Source of the DNA: Sporosarcina cascadiensis | Lineage (GTDB): Bacteria; Bacillota; Bacilli; Bacillales_A; Planococcaceae | Reading direction: 5' to 3' | Length of the DNA: 64,000 nt | NCBI RefSeq assembly: GCF_009650995.1 | Contig: NZ_WHVV01000011.1 | Coordinates: 1 to 64,000 of the forward strand | Shown: piece after piece, positions 1 through 8,948 of the stretch | Layout: every line of letters begins with the position of its first letter | How positions within the stretch are numbered: the stretch's first letter is position 1 | Position numbers and translations under genes: made by a program | The notes under the pieces: generated by a model | Database searches by the model: none | The model's input: the letters and a program-made list of their open reading frames with translations, nothing else | Told to the model about the DNA's origin: nothing

Positions 1-152
1 CTCTATACAGAGAGTGACCGCTGCTGAGTAATCTCGGAGAGCAAGCTCTCGGGATTTCAATCCACACTCTCTATACAGAGAGTGACTCTGATGTAGATGT
101 ACATTTACATTTAATCAATATTTCAATCCACACTCTCTATACAGAGAGTGAC
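1..152 (-). CRISPR. Edge of a CRISPR array, type I-C-like repeats
   Basis: Three identical repeat copies are visible: a partial one (1-18, cut by the window edge) and two complete 33-bp copies at 54-86 and 120-152, separated by spacers of 35 nt (19-53) and 33 nt (87-119). On the + strand each repeat starts ATTTCAATCCAC and ends in an 8-bp inverted repeat, CACTCTCT ... AGAGAGTG. The reverse complement therefore ends GTGGATTGAAAT, the 3' end typical of type I-C (and some I-B) repeats, so the array is read on the minus strand and the leader should lie to the right of 152. No cas gene is in the window. The subtype call rests on repeat sequence only. Confidence 0.9.
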
Positions 153-542
153 CGCAATATGATGTATTCTATAAAGCACCCATACAACATATTGAGTTCA
201 AAAAGTAAAACATCCAACTTAACAATGCTCTTTTACTCAATTTCAAGCTCAGATGCCGACAAATATGCGCGAACCTCTCTGGGATTACATGTGCACTTCG
301 GGTTCGCCTGTCCTTCTAATTTCGATTGTAGCATGGAAAACATTATCTTTAAAATGAAACTAGCCTTTTCACAGTAAAGCACTTAATCATATAAACCGTT
401 TTTATTGCAGACTAACTTGCAAGTAAATAAGTAAAATTAATTTAATCAGTGGCCTTAATTATAAAAGCTGTCAAACTAATAACGCTTGACCTGCCTCCCA
501 CTTTCTGACTATAAACAGGTTGTATTGCTGGCAGTGTATTGA
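153..542. other. Non-coding stretch beside the CRISPR array; candidate leader
   Basis: No convincing gene. The two complete repeats adjoining this side are identical and the orientation inferred from the repeat puts transcription leftward, so the first 100-200 bp here is the candidate leader. It is AT-rich, but I cannot name a promoter with confidence. The short open frames on both strands have no ribosome site or recognisable family. Confidence 0.35.
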
Positions 543-725
543 AATAACATTTCTGTATTTGAACATGATAACTCCTTCGGCAACGCTCCCTCTCACGTTT
601 TATTCGATAAAACTCACATAAAGAAAAAAAAAGATGTAAAGACAGCTCGCGTAGCAAATGATTATAAAGTAGCTATCGAACCAATAGAAGGTGTTAACTT
701 ACATGAAGTAGTGTCATTTAAATAA
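543..725 (+). pseudogene. 3' fragment of an unidentified gene
   Basis: A 60-codon frame runs from just after a TGA (540-542) to TAA at 723-725 with no start codon or ribosome site. The translated tail includes KVAIEPIEGVNLHEVVSFK. It reads like a genuine C-terminus because a strong hairpin terminator follows 10 bp after the stop. I do not recognise the family. Its position between the CRISPR edge and a chemoreceptor suggests a gene truncated by rearrangement. Confidence 0.35.
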
Positions 726-735
726 AATACCATTT

Positions 736-776
736 AAAGGAACCTGTACATATTAGCAGGTTCCTTTACGTTTTTT
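736..776 (+). terminator. Rho-independent terminator
   Basis: An 11-bp perfect stem, AAAGGAACCTG (736-746) and CAGGTTCCTTT (757-767), is followed by ACGTTTTTT. It sits just after the orphan reading frame. Confidence 0.8.
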
Positions 777-922
777 AAGTTATAGATGATAACTCAATAT
801 AACTTCGCATCCCTCTATTCCTTACCCAAAAGAACAATTTGCCGGAGCAAAACCTTCAATCTTAGCACTTTCCGCAAATTAGAAAGTGTTGACTCTTCTC
901 TACTTATACTAATTCTTTTAGT

Positions 923-980
923 TGCCTGTGCACGATACGCTTTTCAGAATTGTGTCTAAATTGTGTGGCACACAGGCACG
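923..980. repeat. Short dispersed palindrome, internally deleted copy
   Basis: The left end TTGCCTGTGCAC and right end GGCACACAGGCAC form the same inverted ends as the ~100-bp palindromes at 26.6-32.0 kb, but the interior differs and is shorter. It lies about 80 bp upstream of the first chemoreceptor, so it may sit inside that gene's promoter region. Confidence 0.55.
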
Positions 981-1060
981 CCATTTAGTCCTATTCTATC
1001 AAAAAAATATATGATATAGTTATATAGCAACAGATTTGACTAGAAAGGAATTGTTTTACA

Positions 1061-3043
1061 TTGTTTCAATCTATACGCTCCAAATTACTATTTACGGTCA
1101 TGATTTTTTTCGTTATCGGCATTGCACTCATGACATTTCTGACAACTAATCAAGTAAAGAAGCACTCCATTGCGGATGCGCTGAAATCCAGCGACGCCAT
1201 CGTGAATGAAATTGGTTTTGGTGTCGAGCAATTTCTGAGCAAATATGAAAGCGGTCTCAATTTATTAGCGGACGATGAGGCGATTGCGCTTTTCAAGCAA
1301 AAAGTAGATGCTGTAAAAGGCGGCAAGGAGATGGAGAAGAAGTTCGATGAGTTCCTGATGTACTATTCAGATACGTCCGCGGCTTATTACTCATCCACCA
1401 CCCGTGACTCCTTCATCATGCCCTATGCAGATCTAACCGGCTACGAGCCTGAAACGCGTCCTTGGTTCAGTATGGCGGTGGAAAATCCAGAAAGCGTACA
1501 ATGGATCGAACCTTATGAAGATGACCAGACAGGCGAGATTGTCATCTCCGTTTCAAAAGCAATTGTCGAAAACGGCAAAGTGACAGGTGTGGCAGGGCTC
1601 GATATTCAGCTGGGAACATTGACGGATGAAATCATTAATCGAGATATCGGCTATAACGGCTTCCCGCTGCTGCTTGACGGGAAAGGCACAGCTATCTCTC
1701 ATCCTACGAAAACCGGAGAAGACGTCAGCCAGCTTACATATGTAAAAGAAATGTACAAAAACGACGATGGCATCGTGGAGTATACTGACGAAAATGGCAT
1801 CGCCAAGCGATTGGTCTATACAACACTTCCGGATGTCGGTTGGAAAGTAGGCGCCGTCTATGAAGAACGTCAATTGAGCAGTCTGGCGAACAAACTGCGC
1901 AACACGACACTTTTCATTGCATTGATCACGCTGCTGGCCATATTCGCGGCATTGTATGTGGCGGTCAACCGCACAACGAAACCAATCAGCACCATTCAGT
2001 CACATATGGAATCTGCCTCTTCAGGCGATCTGACCGGCCGTACCAACATGGCCGCAACAGACGAAATCGGCAGACTCGGGAATGATTACGACCTGATGCT
2101 TGACCAGATGAGCGGCATTATCGGTATCGTCCGCACCTCAGCCGAAGACGTCCGTTCCAATTCAGAAAGTTTGAGCGCGACAGCACAGGAAACTAGCGCC
2201 GCCAGTTCAGAAGTAGCGCATGCAATCAATGAAATTGCAGAAGGTGCTTCGAAGTCAGCAGAAGATGCTGAAAATGTTACCGACCGGACAGATGCCTTAG
2301 GTCAGCAAATCAATGAAATTACCAATAATGCCGCAGCCATGCTGCAGATCGCCGAGCAAACAGGTGAGAAAAATGCGAGCGGCCAGGATCAAATGGCAGC
2401 CCTGAAGCATTCATTCGAAACAACCGGCCTGACACTGCGATCTACATCAGAGCAAACTCGGACATTAGGCGAAAAAGTTGAGGCAATCGGGCAGGTCATG
2501 GAAACCATCATGAATATCTCGAAGCAGACCAATTTGCTTGCTCTTAACGCGAGCATCGAAGCAGCACGGGCCGGCGAACACGGCAAAGGTTTTGCAGTAG
2601 TGGCAGATGAAGTCCGCACACTTGCAGAACAAACTGCCCAATCCACCGAAAACGTCGGCAGCACCATCCGCGAACTGCAGGATGAGTCCGACATGGTCGC
2701 CAGTCAATTACATGAAACGATCGAATCCTTCAAACAGCAGGGAGTTGTCGTCCAAGAAACCGAAACGACATTCGAAGAACTTTCCAGCCTGATGGCCGAC
2801 ATGCAGCAAAGCATTCATCTGGTCACAGAAGAAATTAAACAAATCAGCATCCACAAAGAAGAAGTGCTGTCCACCATCCAAACGATGACCGCCACTTCCC
2901 AAGAAACCGCAGCCGCCTGCGAAGAAGTGAGCGCCTCTTCTGAAGAGCAGCTCCGGGCTATTGGCGCGGTAACGGATGCAGCAGTGACATTGACGGATTT
3001 AAGTGAACGGCTGCAAGAGGCAATTGAACGGTTTAAGTCATAA
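1061..3043 (+). CDS. Methyl-accepting chemotaxis protein, dCache-HAMP-MA
   Basis: A transmembrane chemoreceptor of 660 residues. Residues ~8-27 are TM1; the extracellular part to ~280 resembles a double-Cache sensor, a domain class that often binds amino acids, organic acids or other small ligands; TM2 is ~284-304, followed by HAMP and a long cytoplasmic coiled coil. The hairpin tip ([20 protein letters not shown], ~490-510) is the CheA/CheW contact site. The start is TTG with AAAGGA about 11 nt upstream. A terminator follows. It is a close paralogue of the receptor at 8949 and lies beside a transport/catabolic operon, so it may sense the imported compound (inference). Confidence 0.95.
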   Translation: MFQSIRSKLLFTVMIFFVIGIALMTFLTTNQVKKHSIADALKSSDAIVNEIGFGVEQFLSKYESGLNLLADDEAIALFKQKVDAVKGGKEMEKKFDEFLMYYSDTSAAYYSSTTRDSFIMPYADLTGYEPETRPWFSMAVENPESVQWIEPYEDDQTGEIVISVSKAIVENGKVTGVAGLDIQLGTLTDEIINRDIGYNGFPLLLDGKGTAISHPTKTGEDVSQLTYVKEMYKNDDGIVEYTDENGIAKRLVYTTLPDVGWKVGAVYEERQLSSLANKLRNTTLFIALITLLAIFAALYVAVNRTTKPISTIQSHMESASSGDLTGRTNMAATDEIGRLGNDYDLMLDQMSGIIGIVRTSAEDVRSNSESLSATAQETSAASSEVAHAINEIAEGASKSAEDAENVTDRTDALGQQINEITNNAAAMLQIAEQTGEKNASGQDQMAALKHSFETTGLTLRSTSEQTRTLGEKVEAIGQVMETIMNISKQTNLLALNASIEAARAGEHGKGFAVVADEVRTLAEQTAQSTENVGSTIRELQDESDMVASQLHETIESFKQQGVVVQETETTFEELSSLMADMQQSIHLVTEEIKQISIHKEEVLSTIQTMTATSQETAAACEEVSASSEEQLRAIGAVTDAAVTLTDLSERLQEAIERFKS

Positions 3044-3048
3044 TAAGG

Positions 3049-3088
3049 AAAGACCCGCCAGCTTTAAATTGCTGGCGGGTCTTTTTTA
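3049..3088 (+). terminator. Rho-independent terminator of the first chemoreceptor gene
   Basis: A 13-bp stem, AAGACCCGCCAGC (3050-3062) with GCTGGCGGGTCTT (3071-3083), is followed by a T run. Confidence 0.92.
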
Positions 3089-3372
3089 GTATTGACATGT
3101 ATACGAAAAAAAATTGACTTCTGCCTGATTGTCAAAACCAAGCAATAGCAAGGAACTTGATCACTTTACTAACCTAATTTTCCTCTACTCACTGCCAGCA
3201 ATCTTCTCGTTTTGCACTTCTCTTTTTAGATTGCTTACACATTTACTGCAAAAAAATCATCTCAAGCGATCTGCTACAAAATTAAGTGTTTTTGCTTCAC
3301 ATGCAAAATTCACGCCAAAAACCCTCTCATTCTTCCTTAAAACTATTATTTTTTTATTTTCTAAATTTTCTA

Positions 3373-3401
3373 TTGACGTTCTACTTCCCTCTCATTATAC
3401 T
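3373..3401 (+). promoter_or_regulatory. Sigma-A type promoter for the symporter operon
   Basis: TTGACG (3373-3378), a 17-bp spacer and TATACT (3396-3401) make a good vegetative promoter 62 bp before the first ATG of the operon. The rest of 3089-3462 is AT-rich and holds no convincing gene. Confidence 0.6.
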
Positions 3402-3462
3402 TAATTTCAACTGGTACGGACATCATGATGACTGTACCGCATTTTGTAAAGGAGGGGTAAAG

Positions 3463-3684
3463 ATGACGCGACGAACAGCACTCAATGTCTTCATTGGGTT
3501 GGTCATTCCATTTGTAGGTATAGTAAGCGGAATACTTGTATTCAGAAATTCCGAACAGTTTGTTCTAGGTTTTCCGATTTTGTATTTTTGGATGTTTTTG
3601 TGGTTTGTACTGACTTCAATTTGTATTTCGTTATCCTGGTTTTTCTTTGACAGTAAAGATCCTGAAATAGAGTGGGAGGAGTAA
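3463..3684 (+). CDS. DUF3311 small membrane protein (YhjC-like)
   Basis: 73 residues starting at ATG 3463, which follows AAAGGAGGGG by 4 nt; longer upstream extensions lack a ribosome site. It has two hydrophobic helices (about residues 8-28 and 38-60) and an acidic C-terminus. Members of DUF3311 are commonly encoded immediately before a sodium:solute symporter, as in the B. subtilis yhjC-yhjB pair, and are thought to be accessory subunits. Here the stop is 4 bp before the symporter's ATG, which fits a paired subunit. Confidence 0.85.
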   Translation: MTRRTALNVFIGLVIPFVGIVSGILVFRNSEQFVLGFPILYFWMFLWFVLTSICISLSWFFFDSKDPEIEWEE

Positions 3685-3688
3685 CGTA

Positions 3689-5110
3689 ATGGCCATTGTG
3701 ATATTTAGTTTAATTCTTATTTTTTCGCTGTACTTAGCAGTTCGTTCTTCCAATAAATCAAAAAAAGACAATATGGAAGATTATTTGGTAGGCGGTCGTT
3801 CATTTAACGGCTTCATCCTATTCTTTTTAGCCATCGGAGAAGTGTACAGTATTGGAACGATTATCGGCTTCCCAGGCGGAATTTATGCAAAGGGGGTCGG
3901 ATATGGGCTTTGGTTCCTCGGCTATATTTTATTGGCGTATCCGATCGGTTATTTCCTGGCACCACTCATCTGGCGAGCGGGGAAAAAATATAACGCCATG
4001 ACAGCACCGGATTTATTCAAAAGTCATTTCGGCAGCCGCCCGCTTGAACTCATCGTGGCTTGTTCTTATTTAATCTTTTTAATTCCTTGGGGACAGTTGC
4101 AGTTTGAAGGGCTGAATGTAGCACTTAATGCACTGGGGTTTAATTTGCCTCCAGCAGTTGCGGTATTCATCGCCGGCGTCATTGCTTACATTTATATTTC
4201 GGTTTCTGGTGTAAAGGCACCCGCGATTATTTCGATTCTAAAGGATATTTTATTGTTTGCTGCCATCTTAATAGTGGGGATTGCAGCATTTAAAAATATC
4301 GGCGGAGTGCATAACCTGTTTTCAGAGGCTAAAAGTCACGGCGCGTCATTATCGTTTGGAAACACAGGCGACTTAACATTTTCTGTCACCACAATCATTT
4401 TCCAAGCAGTCGCATTTTATTGTTTACCATTCATTGTGAACGTAGTCTTCACTAGTAGATCAGAGAATACCATTAGAAAAGCACAGCGCTTTATGCCACT
4501 CTATATGTTAATGTATCCATTCCTGATTGCATCTTCGTATTTCGCATTAGTCGGAATACCGGATTTAGAAAATCCCAACCATGCATTCATAGCTACAGCA
4601 ATCAGCCTATTGCCATCCTGGGTGGTCGGTTTAGTAGCAGCAGGTGCTGCATTATCAGGGCTGCTGGTACTTGCCATCACTTCATTAGTAGTGGGCGGTA
4701 TCTTCACTCGCAATCTTATGCCGAACATTCCCGAAAACAAGCAAAGAAGCCGTTCTCAAATCGTCGTGATTGTCTATTTACTAATCTCTATGGTCCTAAC
4801 TGTCGGTTTCCCAAGCTTGATGCTTCATTTAATCAATACAGCTTACTTTGGATTTGGACAAATCCTGCCGGGTATTTTGGCAATTGTATTCGCAAAAGGG
4901 GCAACAGCCAAAGGGGTCGGGGCTGGTATTATTACCGGAACGGTCATCGCGCTGACTCTTCAATTTACCGGCGCTAGCATCTTTTCAATCAATAATGGCC
5001 TAGTCGCACTAATCTTCAACTTTGCAGTCACGATCATTGTTAGTTTACTGACAACGAATAAAGTAAGCCTTCTTACTCCACAGCCTGCATTGAAACCAAC
5101 GAAGGATTAA
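3689..5110 (+). CDS. Sodium:solute symporter family permease (YhjB-like)
   Basis: 473 residues, with about 13 hydrophobic segments and the SSS-family motif region near residues 20-75 (DYLVGGRSFNG, then GFPGGIYAKGVGYG). It should import a small organic solute with Na+. The start is ATG preceded by GGAGGAG. It is the second gene of the DUF3311-symporter-AEC-amidohydrolase operon, and the enzyme at 6104 suggests the solute is an amide, N-acyl or cyclic compound. Substrate cannot be read from sequence. Confidence 0.92.
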   Translation: MAIVIFSLILIFSLYLAVRSSNKSKKDNMEDYLVGGRSFNGFILFFLAIGEVYSIGTIIGFPGGIYAKGVGYGLWFLGYILLAYPIGYFLAPLIWRAGKKYNAMTAPDLFKSHFGSRPLELIVACSYLIFLIPWGQLQFEGLNVALNALGFNLPPAVAVFIAGVIAYIYISVSGVKAPAIISILKDILLFAAILIVGIAAFKNIGGVHNLFSEAKSHGASLSFGNTGDLTFSVTTIIFQAVAFYCLPFIVNVVFTSRSENTIRKAQRFMPLYMLMYPFLIASSYFALVGIPDLENPNHAFIATAISLLPSWVVGLVAAGAALSGLLVLAITSLVVGGIFTRNLMPNIPENKQRSRSQIVVIVYLLISMVLTVGFPSLMLHLINTAYFGFGQILPGILAIVFAKGATAKGVGAGIITGTVIALTLQFTGASIFSINNGLVALIFNFAVTIIVSLLTTNKVSLLTPQPALKPTKD

Positions 5111-5143
5111 TCGACTGAATAAGGTTGTAGGAAGTGGTTTGTT

Positions 5144-6091
5144 ATGGAACTAAGCGAAGTATTTCATTCCATCTCTGTCATCGCAATCATGATTTTAATC
5201 GGCACAGCACTCGCCCGTGTTACACCGATTACTGAAGATACACGTCGTACCTATACGACTTTGATTGTGAACGTGGCGATGCCCTGTATTATTCTTTCCA
5301 GTATTTTCAAAGTTTCTATCGATGAGTCCATTCTACGAAATATGGGGCTGGTCTTCCTCCTATCCATCGGGGTTAATTTAATCGGGATCGGGATCGGCTG
5401 GTTTTTCGCCTCTGCCAGCACGGAAAACCGGAAACTCCGTCAAGAAATCGCACTTTTATCAGGGCTCGGGAATACCGGCTTTATCGGAATTCCTTTATGT
5501 GCTGCAATTCTCGGTCCTGAAGGTGCCCTGTACGCTGCTGTTTTTGATGCAGGTGTCGATCTGGTCATTTGGACAGTGGGCGTCATGATCTTAAATAACT
5601 CGTTTCGCTTTACGTGGGCAACGTGTAAGTCTTTAATAAACATCCCACTAATTGCCATTATCTTTGGTTTGCTCTTTGCCGTGATTAACTATCGTCCGCC
5701 AAGTGTGTTTATTGAATTAACAAATCAATTAGCTGCTTTGGCCTCCCCGCTGGCAATGTTTTATATCGGGCTGTTAATCATGTTCCGCAGCAATCATACA
5801 GTGAAAACGAGAAACAGTAATCTCATTGCACCGGTTGTATCTAAATTAATTATTTTACCGCTTATCACATTATCGATTATTCGGACCTTTCCTATTCCAT
5901 TAAACGACGTAACGAGTAAAGTCCTGCTCATGCAAGCCATGATGCCCACGCTGACATTGGCATCCATTCTTTTTACAAAGCATTCAAAAAATGATGTATT
6001 TGGAGCCTTGACGACCATAACGTCAACCATTCTGGCTCTCTTAACGATACCATTACTTATTTTGCTGTTCAGTAAATTCAATTATATGTAA
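5144..6091 (+). CDS. AEC family transporter (auxin-efflux-carrier type)
   Basis: 315 residues with about ten hydrophobic helices in the two-halves layout of the AEC/Mem_trans family, including the conserved first-half region LLSGLGNTGFIGIPL (~105-120). Bacterial members export or exchange small acids such as malate. The ATG start has GGAAGTGG upstream, and the stop overlaps the ribosome site of the downstream amidohydrolase, so the two are co-translated. A second permease beside an importer suggests exchange or release of an end product (inference). Confidence 0.9.
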   Translation: MELSEVFHSISVIAIMILIGTALARVTPITEDTRRTYTTLIVNVAMPCIILSSIFKVSIDESILRNMGLVFLLSIGVNLIGIGIGWFFASASTENRKLRQEIALLSGLGNTGFIGIPLCAAILGPEGALYAAVFDAGVDLVIWTVGVMILNNSFRFTWATCKSLINIPLIAIIFGLLFAVINYRPPSVFIELTNQLAALASPLAMFYIGLLIMFRSNHTVKTRNSNLIAPVVSKLIILPLITLSIIRTFPIPLNDVTSKVLLMQAMMPTLTLASILFTKHSKNDVFGALTTITSTILALLTIPLLILLFSKFNYM

Positions 6092-6103
6092 GGAGCTGGT
6101 TTT

Positions 6104-7762
6104 TTGGTACAAGTAGATACACTATACACAAACGCCAATGTACTGACACTGGATAATGAAAATAAACGGGCTGACATAGTAGCTGCATATGATGGGAATA
6201 TTATCGGAGTTTGGACCCATGAACAATACAAACAAATTAAAGAGGTTCTTGTCACTGCAGAAATCGTCGATCTGAAAGGTAAAACAATGATACCTGGCTT
6301 TATTGACACGCATAATCATTTGCTCATGTACGCGCTGAATAAAGGACAGGTCAATTGTTCCTCTGAAAGAAATAAGAGTATCGACGAGATTCTCGCAAAT
6401 CTGCGGGTATTCGGCGAGAAAACAAATGATGACAGCTGGATCATAGGTTACGGTTATGATGATACGCTGCTTGCGGAAAACAGACACCCGACGCGCTATG
6501 ATTTAGACCAAGTAAGTACCGACCGGCCGATTTTCATTAAGCATATTTCGAATCACTTAGCAGTCGCCAACAGCTGTGCCCTGCAGCTTGCACAAGTCGA
6601 TGACTCCATTCAAGACCCTGCCGGCGGTCATTTCGGACGTGATGAAAATGGTCAGTTAACCGGCGTTTTATATGAACCGGCGGCTATGGATTTAGTATTT
6701 AAATATGCACCGACCCCATCCGATGAGGAAGTCGTCCAATTGATCGAACGCGCCGCACAAGATTATCTGGCACAAGGAATTACGACAAGCTCTGATGCAG
6801 GTATCGGTCTGGTACTCGGACCTAAAGAATATGAACTGCATATGAAAGCCTTGCAGGATGATGCGAATCCCCTGCGCATGCGCTTTATGGTAATGTATGA
6901 CTTATTGTCTGAAGGCGGCCGCTTTGCACAGCACTCCGCTGAAGAACTAGACAGTCAAATTCAACAAGATTCCCATGGCAAGGCCAGACTGGACAGCGCC
7001 AAGCTTTTCCAAGACGGTTCTATTCAAGGACTGACCGGCGCTCTACGCAAGCCATATTACTGCGATGAGTCTTTGGTGGGCGTCTTGATCATGTCACAGG
7101 ACGAGCTGAATCAATACGTTCAGGATTTTCACGACCGCGGATTTCGGGTAACGACTCACGGAAACGGTGATCGTGCCATTGGATCGATTATTGAAGCCTA
7201 TCAACAGGCGATCGACAACTCTCCAAAAGCAGATCACCGTCATCGGATTGAGCATGTACAGACCGCGACTTCTGAGGACTTACAAGAAATGAAAAAATAC
7301 GACATCGCCGCTTCCTTTTTCATCAACCATGTCTATTACTGGGGAGACCGACATAAGCGCATTTTCCTCGGACCCGAACGCGCGGAACGAATGAACGCTT
7401 TAAAAGAAGCATCTGAACTCGGTATGCTCTACACGCTGCACTCCGACTGTCCGATTACTCCCATCTCGCCGTTATTTTCTATCTGGGCGGCGGTCAACCG
7501 GATTACCCGTGAAGGGAATGTACTGGGTGAAAATCAAAAAATAGACGTCATCGAAGCCTTAAAGTCGATGACAATCTACGGTGCTCAATTAAACTTTGAT
7601 GAGAAAACAGCAGGTACTATTGAAGTCGGCAAAGCAGCTGATTTCGCCATCCTGGATAATGACCCAACCGCTGTGTCCCCTGTGGAACTCAACAACATTT
7701 CAGTGGAGATGACCATTATCAACGGAAAAACCGTCTATCAAAAAACGGCCGTCAAGCAATAA
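6104..7762 (+). CDS. Amidohydrolase (YtcJ-like, amidohydrolase_3)
   Basis: 552 residues. Metal-site signatures are visible: GFIDTHNHLL near 64-73 (the HxH motif), a histidine in TTHGNGDRAIGS (~350), RIEHVQ (~383) and the catalytic Asp in LHSDCPI (~446). The family hydrolyses C-N bonds in amides, N-formyl groups or ring compounds in the cytoplasm. It starts with TTG 8 nt after AGGAG and is the last gene of the operon, ending in a terminator shared with the convergent GntR gene. The specific substrate is unknown. Confidence 0.92.
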   Translation: MVQVDTLYTNANVLTLDNENKRADIVAAYDGNIIGVWTHEQYKQIKEVLVTAEIVDLKGKTMIPGFIDTHNHLLMYALNKGQVNCSSERNKSIDEILANLRVFGEKTNDDSWIIGYGYDDTLLAENRHPTRYDLDQVSTDRPIFIKHISNHLAVANSCALQLAQVDDSIQDPAGGHFGRDENGQLTGVLYEPAAMDLVFKYAPTPSDEEVVQLIERAAQDYLAQGITTSSDAGIGLVLGPKEYELHMKALQDDANPLRMRFMVMYDLLSEGGRFAQHSAEELDSQIQQDSHGKARLDSAKLFQDGSIQGLTGALRKPYYCDESLVGVLIMSQDELNQYVQDFHDRGFRVTTHGNGDRAIGSIIEAYQQAIDNSPKADHRHRIEHVQTATSEDLQEMKKYDIAASFFINHVYYWGDRHKRIFLGPERAERMNALKEASELGMLYTLHSDCPITPISPLFSIWAAVNRITREGNVLGENQKIDVIEALKSMTIYGAQLNFDEKTAGTIEVGKAADFAILDNDPTAVSPVELNNISVEMTIINGKTVYQKTAVKQ

Positions 7763-7808
7763 AAAACGAAGACTCCCTGCACAATAACGGGGGAGTCTTC
7801 GTTTTATT
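7763..7808. terminator. Bidirectional terminator between convergent genes
   Basis: A perfect long stem, AAAACGAAGACTCCC with GGGAGTCTTCGTTTT, with A and T runs on both sides; it can stop both the amidohydrolase operon and the GntR gene. Confidence 0.93.
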
Positions 7809-8523
7809 TTCTAGACCGTTCTGATTTAAAATGAAATGCATACTTATCAGGATGATAATCCGCTAAATAATACTCGACAATCTCTCCCATATCATCATAC
7901 ACCAGCCGCTCCAAATGAAGCGTATGACTATCCTCCGCCAGCTGCAGCAACACCGCATCTTCCCGAATAATACGCCGTGATGTAATCGTCTCGTCCGCAC
8001 CAAATAATCGAATGTCCAACTCATTCTCCAGCAGATCATAAAGCGTTCCCTGCTTAATATCCATCTCAGCCAGTGCCAATCCAATTGCCACAGGATAATA
8101 CTGTGTCTCCACGGCCAAAGGAACTTCACTCGCAAAGCGCACCCGCTTAATCAAATACGCCTGCTTCCAATCAATTAATTCACGCAAAGCTTCCGGGACT
8201 TCCACTACCCCGTGCGCCACCAACTGCGTACTCGGCTTTTCCCCCATTCTCTCAATCATTTCCGTCGTACTTATCAAATTCCCCTGCCAATAATGGGGAG
8301 GCTGCTCTGCAATAAACGTACCCTTTCCATGCTTCTTTTCCAGCAATCCGTCAATGACCAACTGCGAAATTGCCTCTCTTACTGTACTTCGGCTCACGTT
8401 GTACGTTTCCATCAATTCCCGCTCACTCGGAATCTTCTCTTTGAAAATCCCCTTCTTAATTTTCTTTTCAATACTATATCGAACCTGTATATGCAACGGA
8501 ACCGGATCGTTCGGATCAATCAT
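7804..8523 (-). CDS. GntR/HutC family transcriptional regulator
   Basis: 239 residues from ATG 8523, chosen because AAGGAGGT lies 8 nt before it; the open frame extends further but without a ribosome site. The N-terminal winged helix (~5-70) begins with [18 protein letters not shown] and contains [20 protein letters not shown]; the rest is a UTRA ligand-binding domain. It faces the symporter-amidohydrolase operon across a shared terminator, so it is the likely local regulator. A decayed copy of its N-terminus is at 42232-42318. A 13-bp palindrome, CGAACATAGTTCG (8587-8599), upstream may be an operator. Confidence 0.93.
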   Translation of the reverse strand: MIDPNDPVPLHIQVRYSIEKKIKKGIFKEKIPSERELMETYNVSRSTVREAISQLVIDGLLEKKHGKGTFIAEQPPHYWQGNLISTTEMIERMGEKPSTQLVAHGVVEVPEALRELIDWKQAYLIKRVRFASEVPLAVETQYYPVAIGLALAEMDIKQGTLYDLLENELDIRLFGADETITSRRIIREDAVLLQLAEDSHTLHLERLVYDDMGEIVEYYLADYHPDKYAFHFKSERSRK

Positions 8524-8948
8524 GCCACCGACCTCCTTAGTCTTGCAAAATAGCCCGCGATTCTCTGTCTTATGAGTTAATGATACCGAACATAGTTCGT
8601 TGTGTCTATTAAAGGGTATATTATTCCTTACCAAGACTCCGCCAATTCCCCTTACACATGTTCGCTTCACAGAATCATGTATTGGATACAGCTTTTACAA
8701 TTGCTCTGTCCATCCTGTACGTAGTCTATATAACTTTATCTTAGCAAGGCACTGTATTATTTTCGTAAAATAATACCTCGAATACTCAGATGATATTGTA
8801 TGCAAATCAGAATTGCGTCTGATATTTGAACAACTTAACAGCTTGCATATATGAAATATATGGTATTTACATAATAGTATTGAATCTCGTTCATTTTTTC
8901 CGAAATAAGACTGTAAACCAAATTTTCTTTTAGGAAAGGAACAAAACC
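8524..8948. promoter_or_regulatory. Divergent intergenic region, GntR gene and second chemoreceptor
   Basis: No gene. It holds a perfect 13-bp palindrome at 8587-8599 (CGAACATAGTTCG), 64 bp upstream of the GntR start, and an inverted repeat CATATAT-GAA-ATATATG at 8846-8862, about 85 bp before the chemoreceptor ATG. Either could be a regulator site; neither matches a consensus I can name. No clear sigma-D box was found. Confidence 0.4.

Noticed and set aside
159-377. 72-codon frame next to the CRISPR array
   Set aside because: No ribosome site, no recognisable protein, and it lies in the presumed leader.
7804-8670. Longer GntR protein starting at 8670
   Set aside because: The extra 49 codons lack a ribosome site and cover the upstream regulatory palindrome; ATG 8523 has AAGGAGGT.
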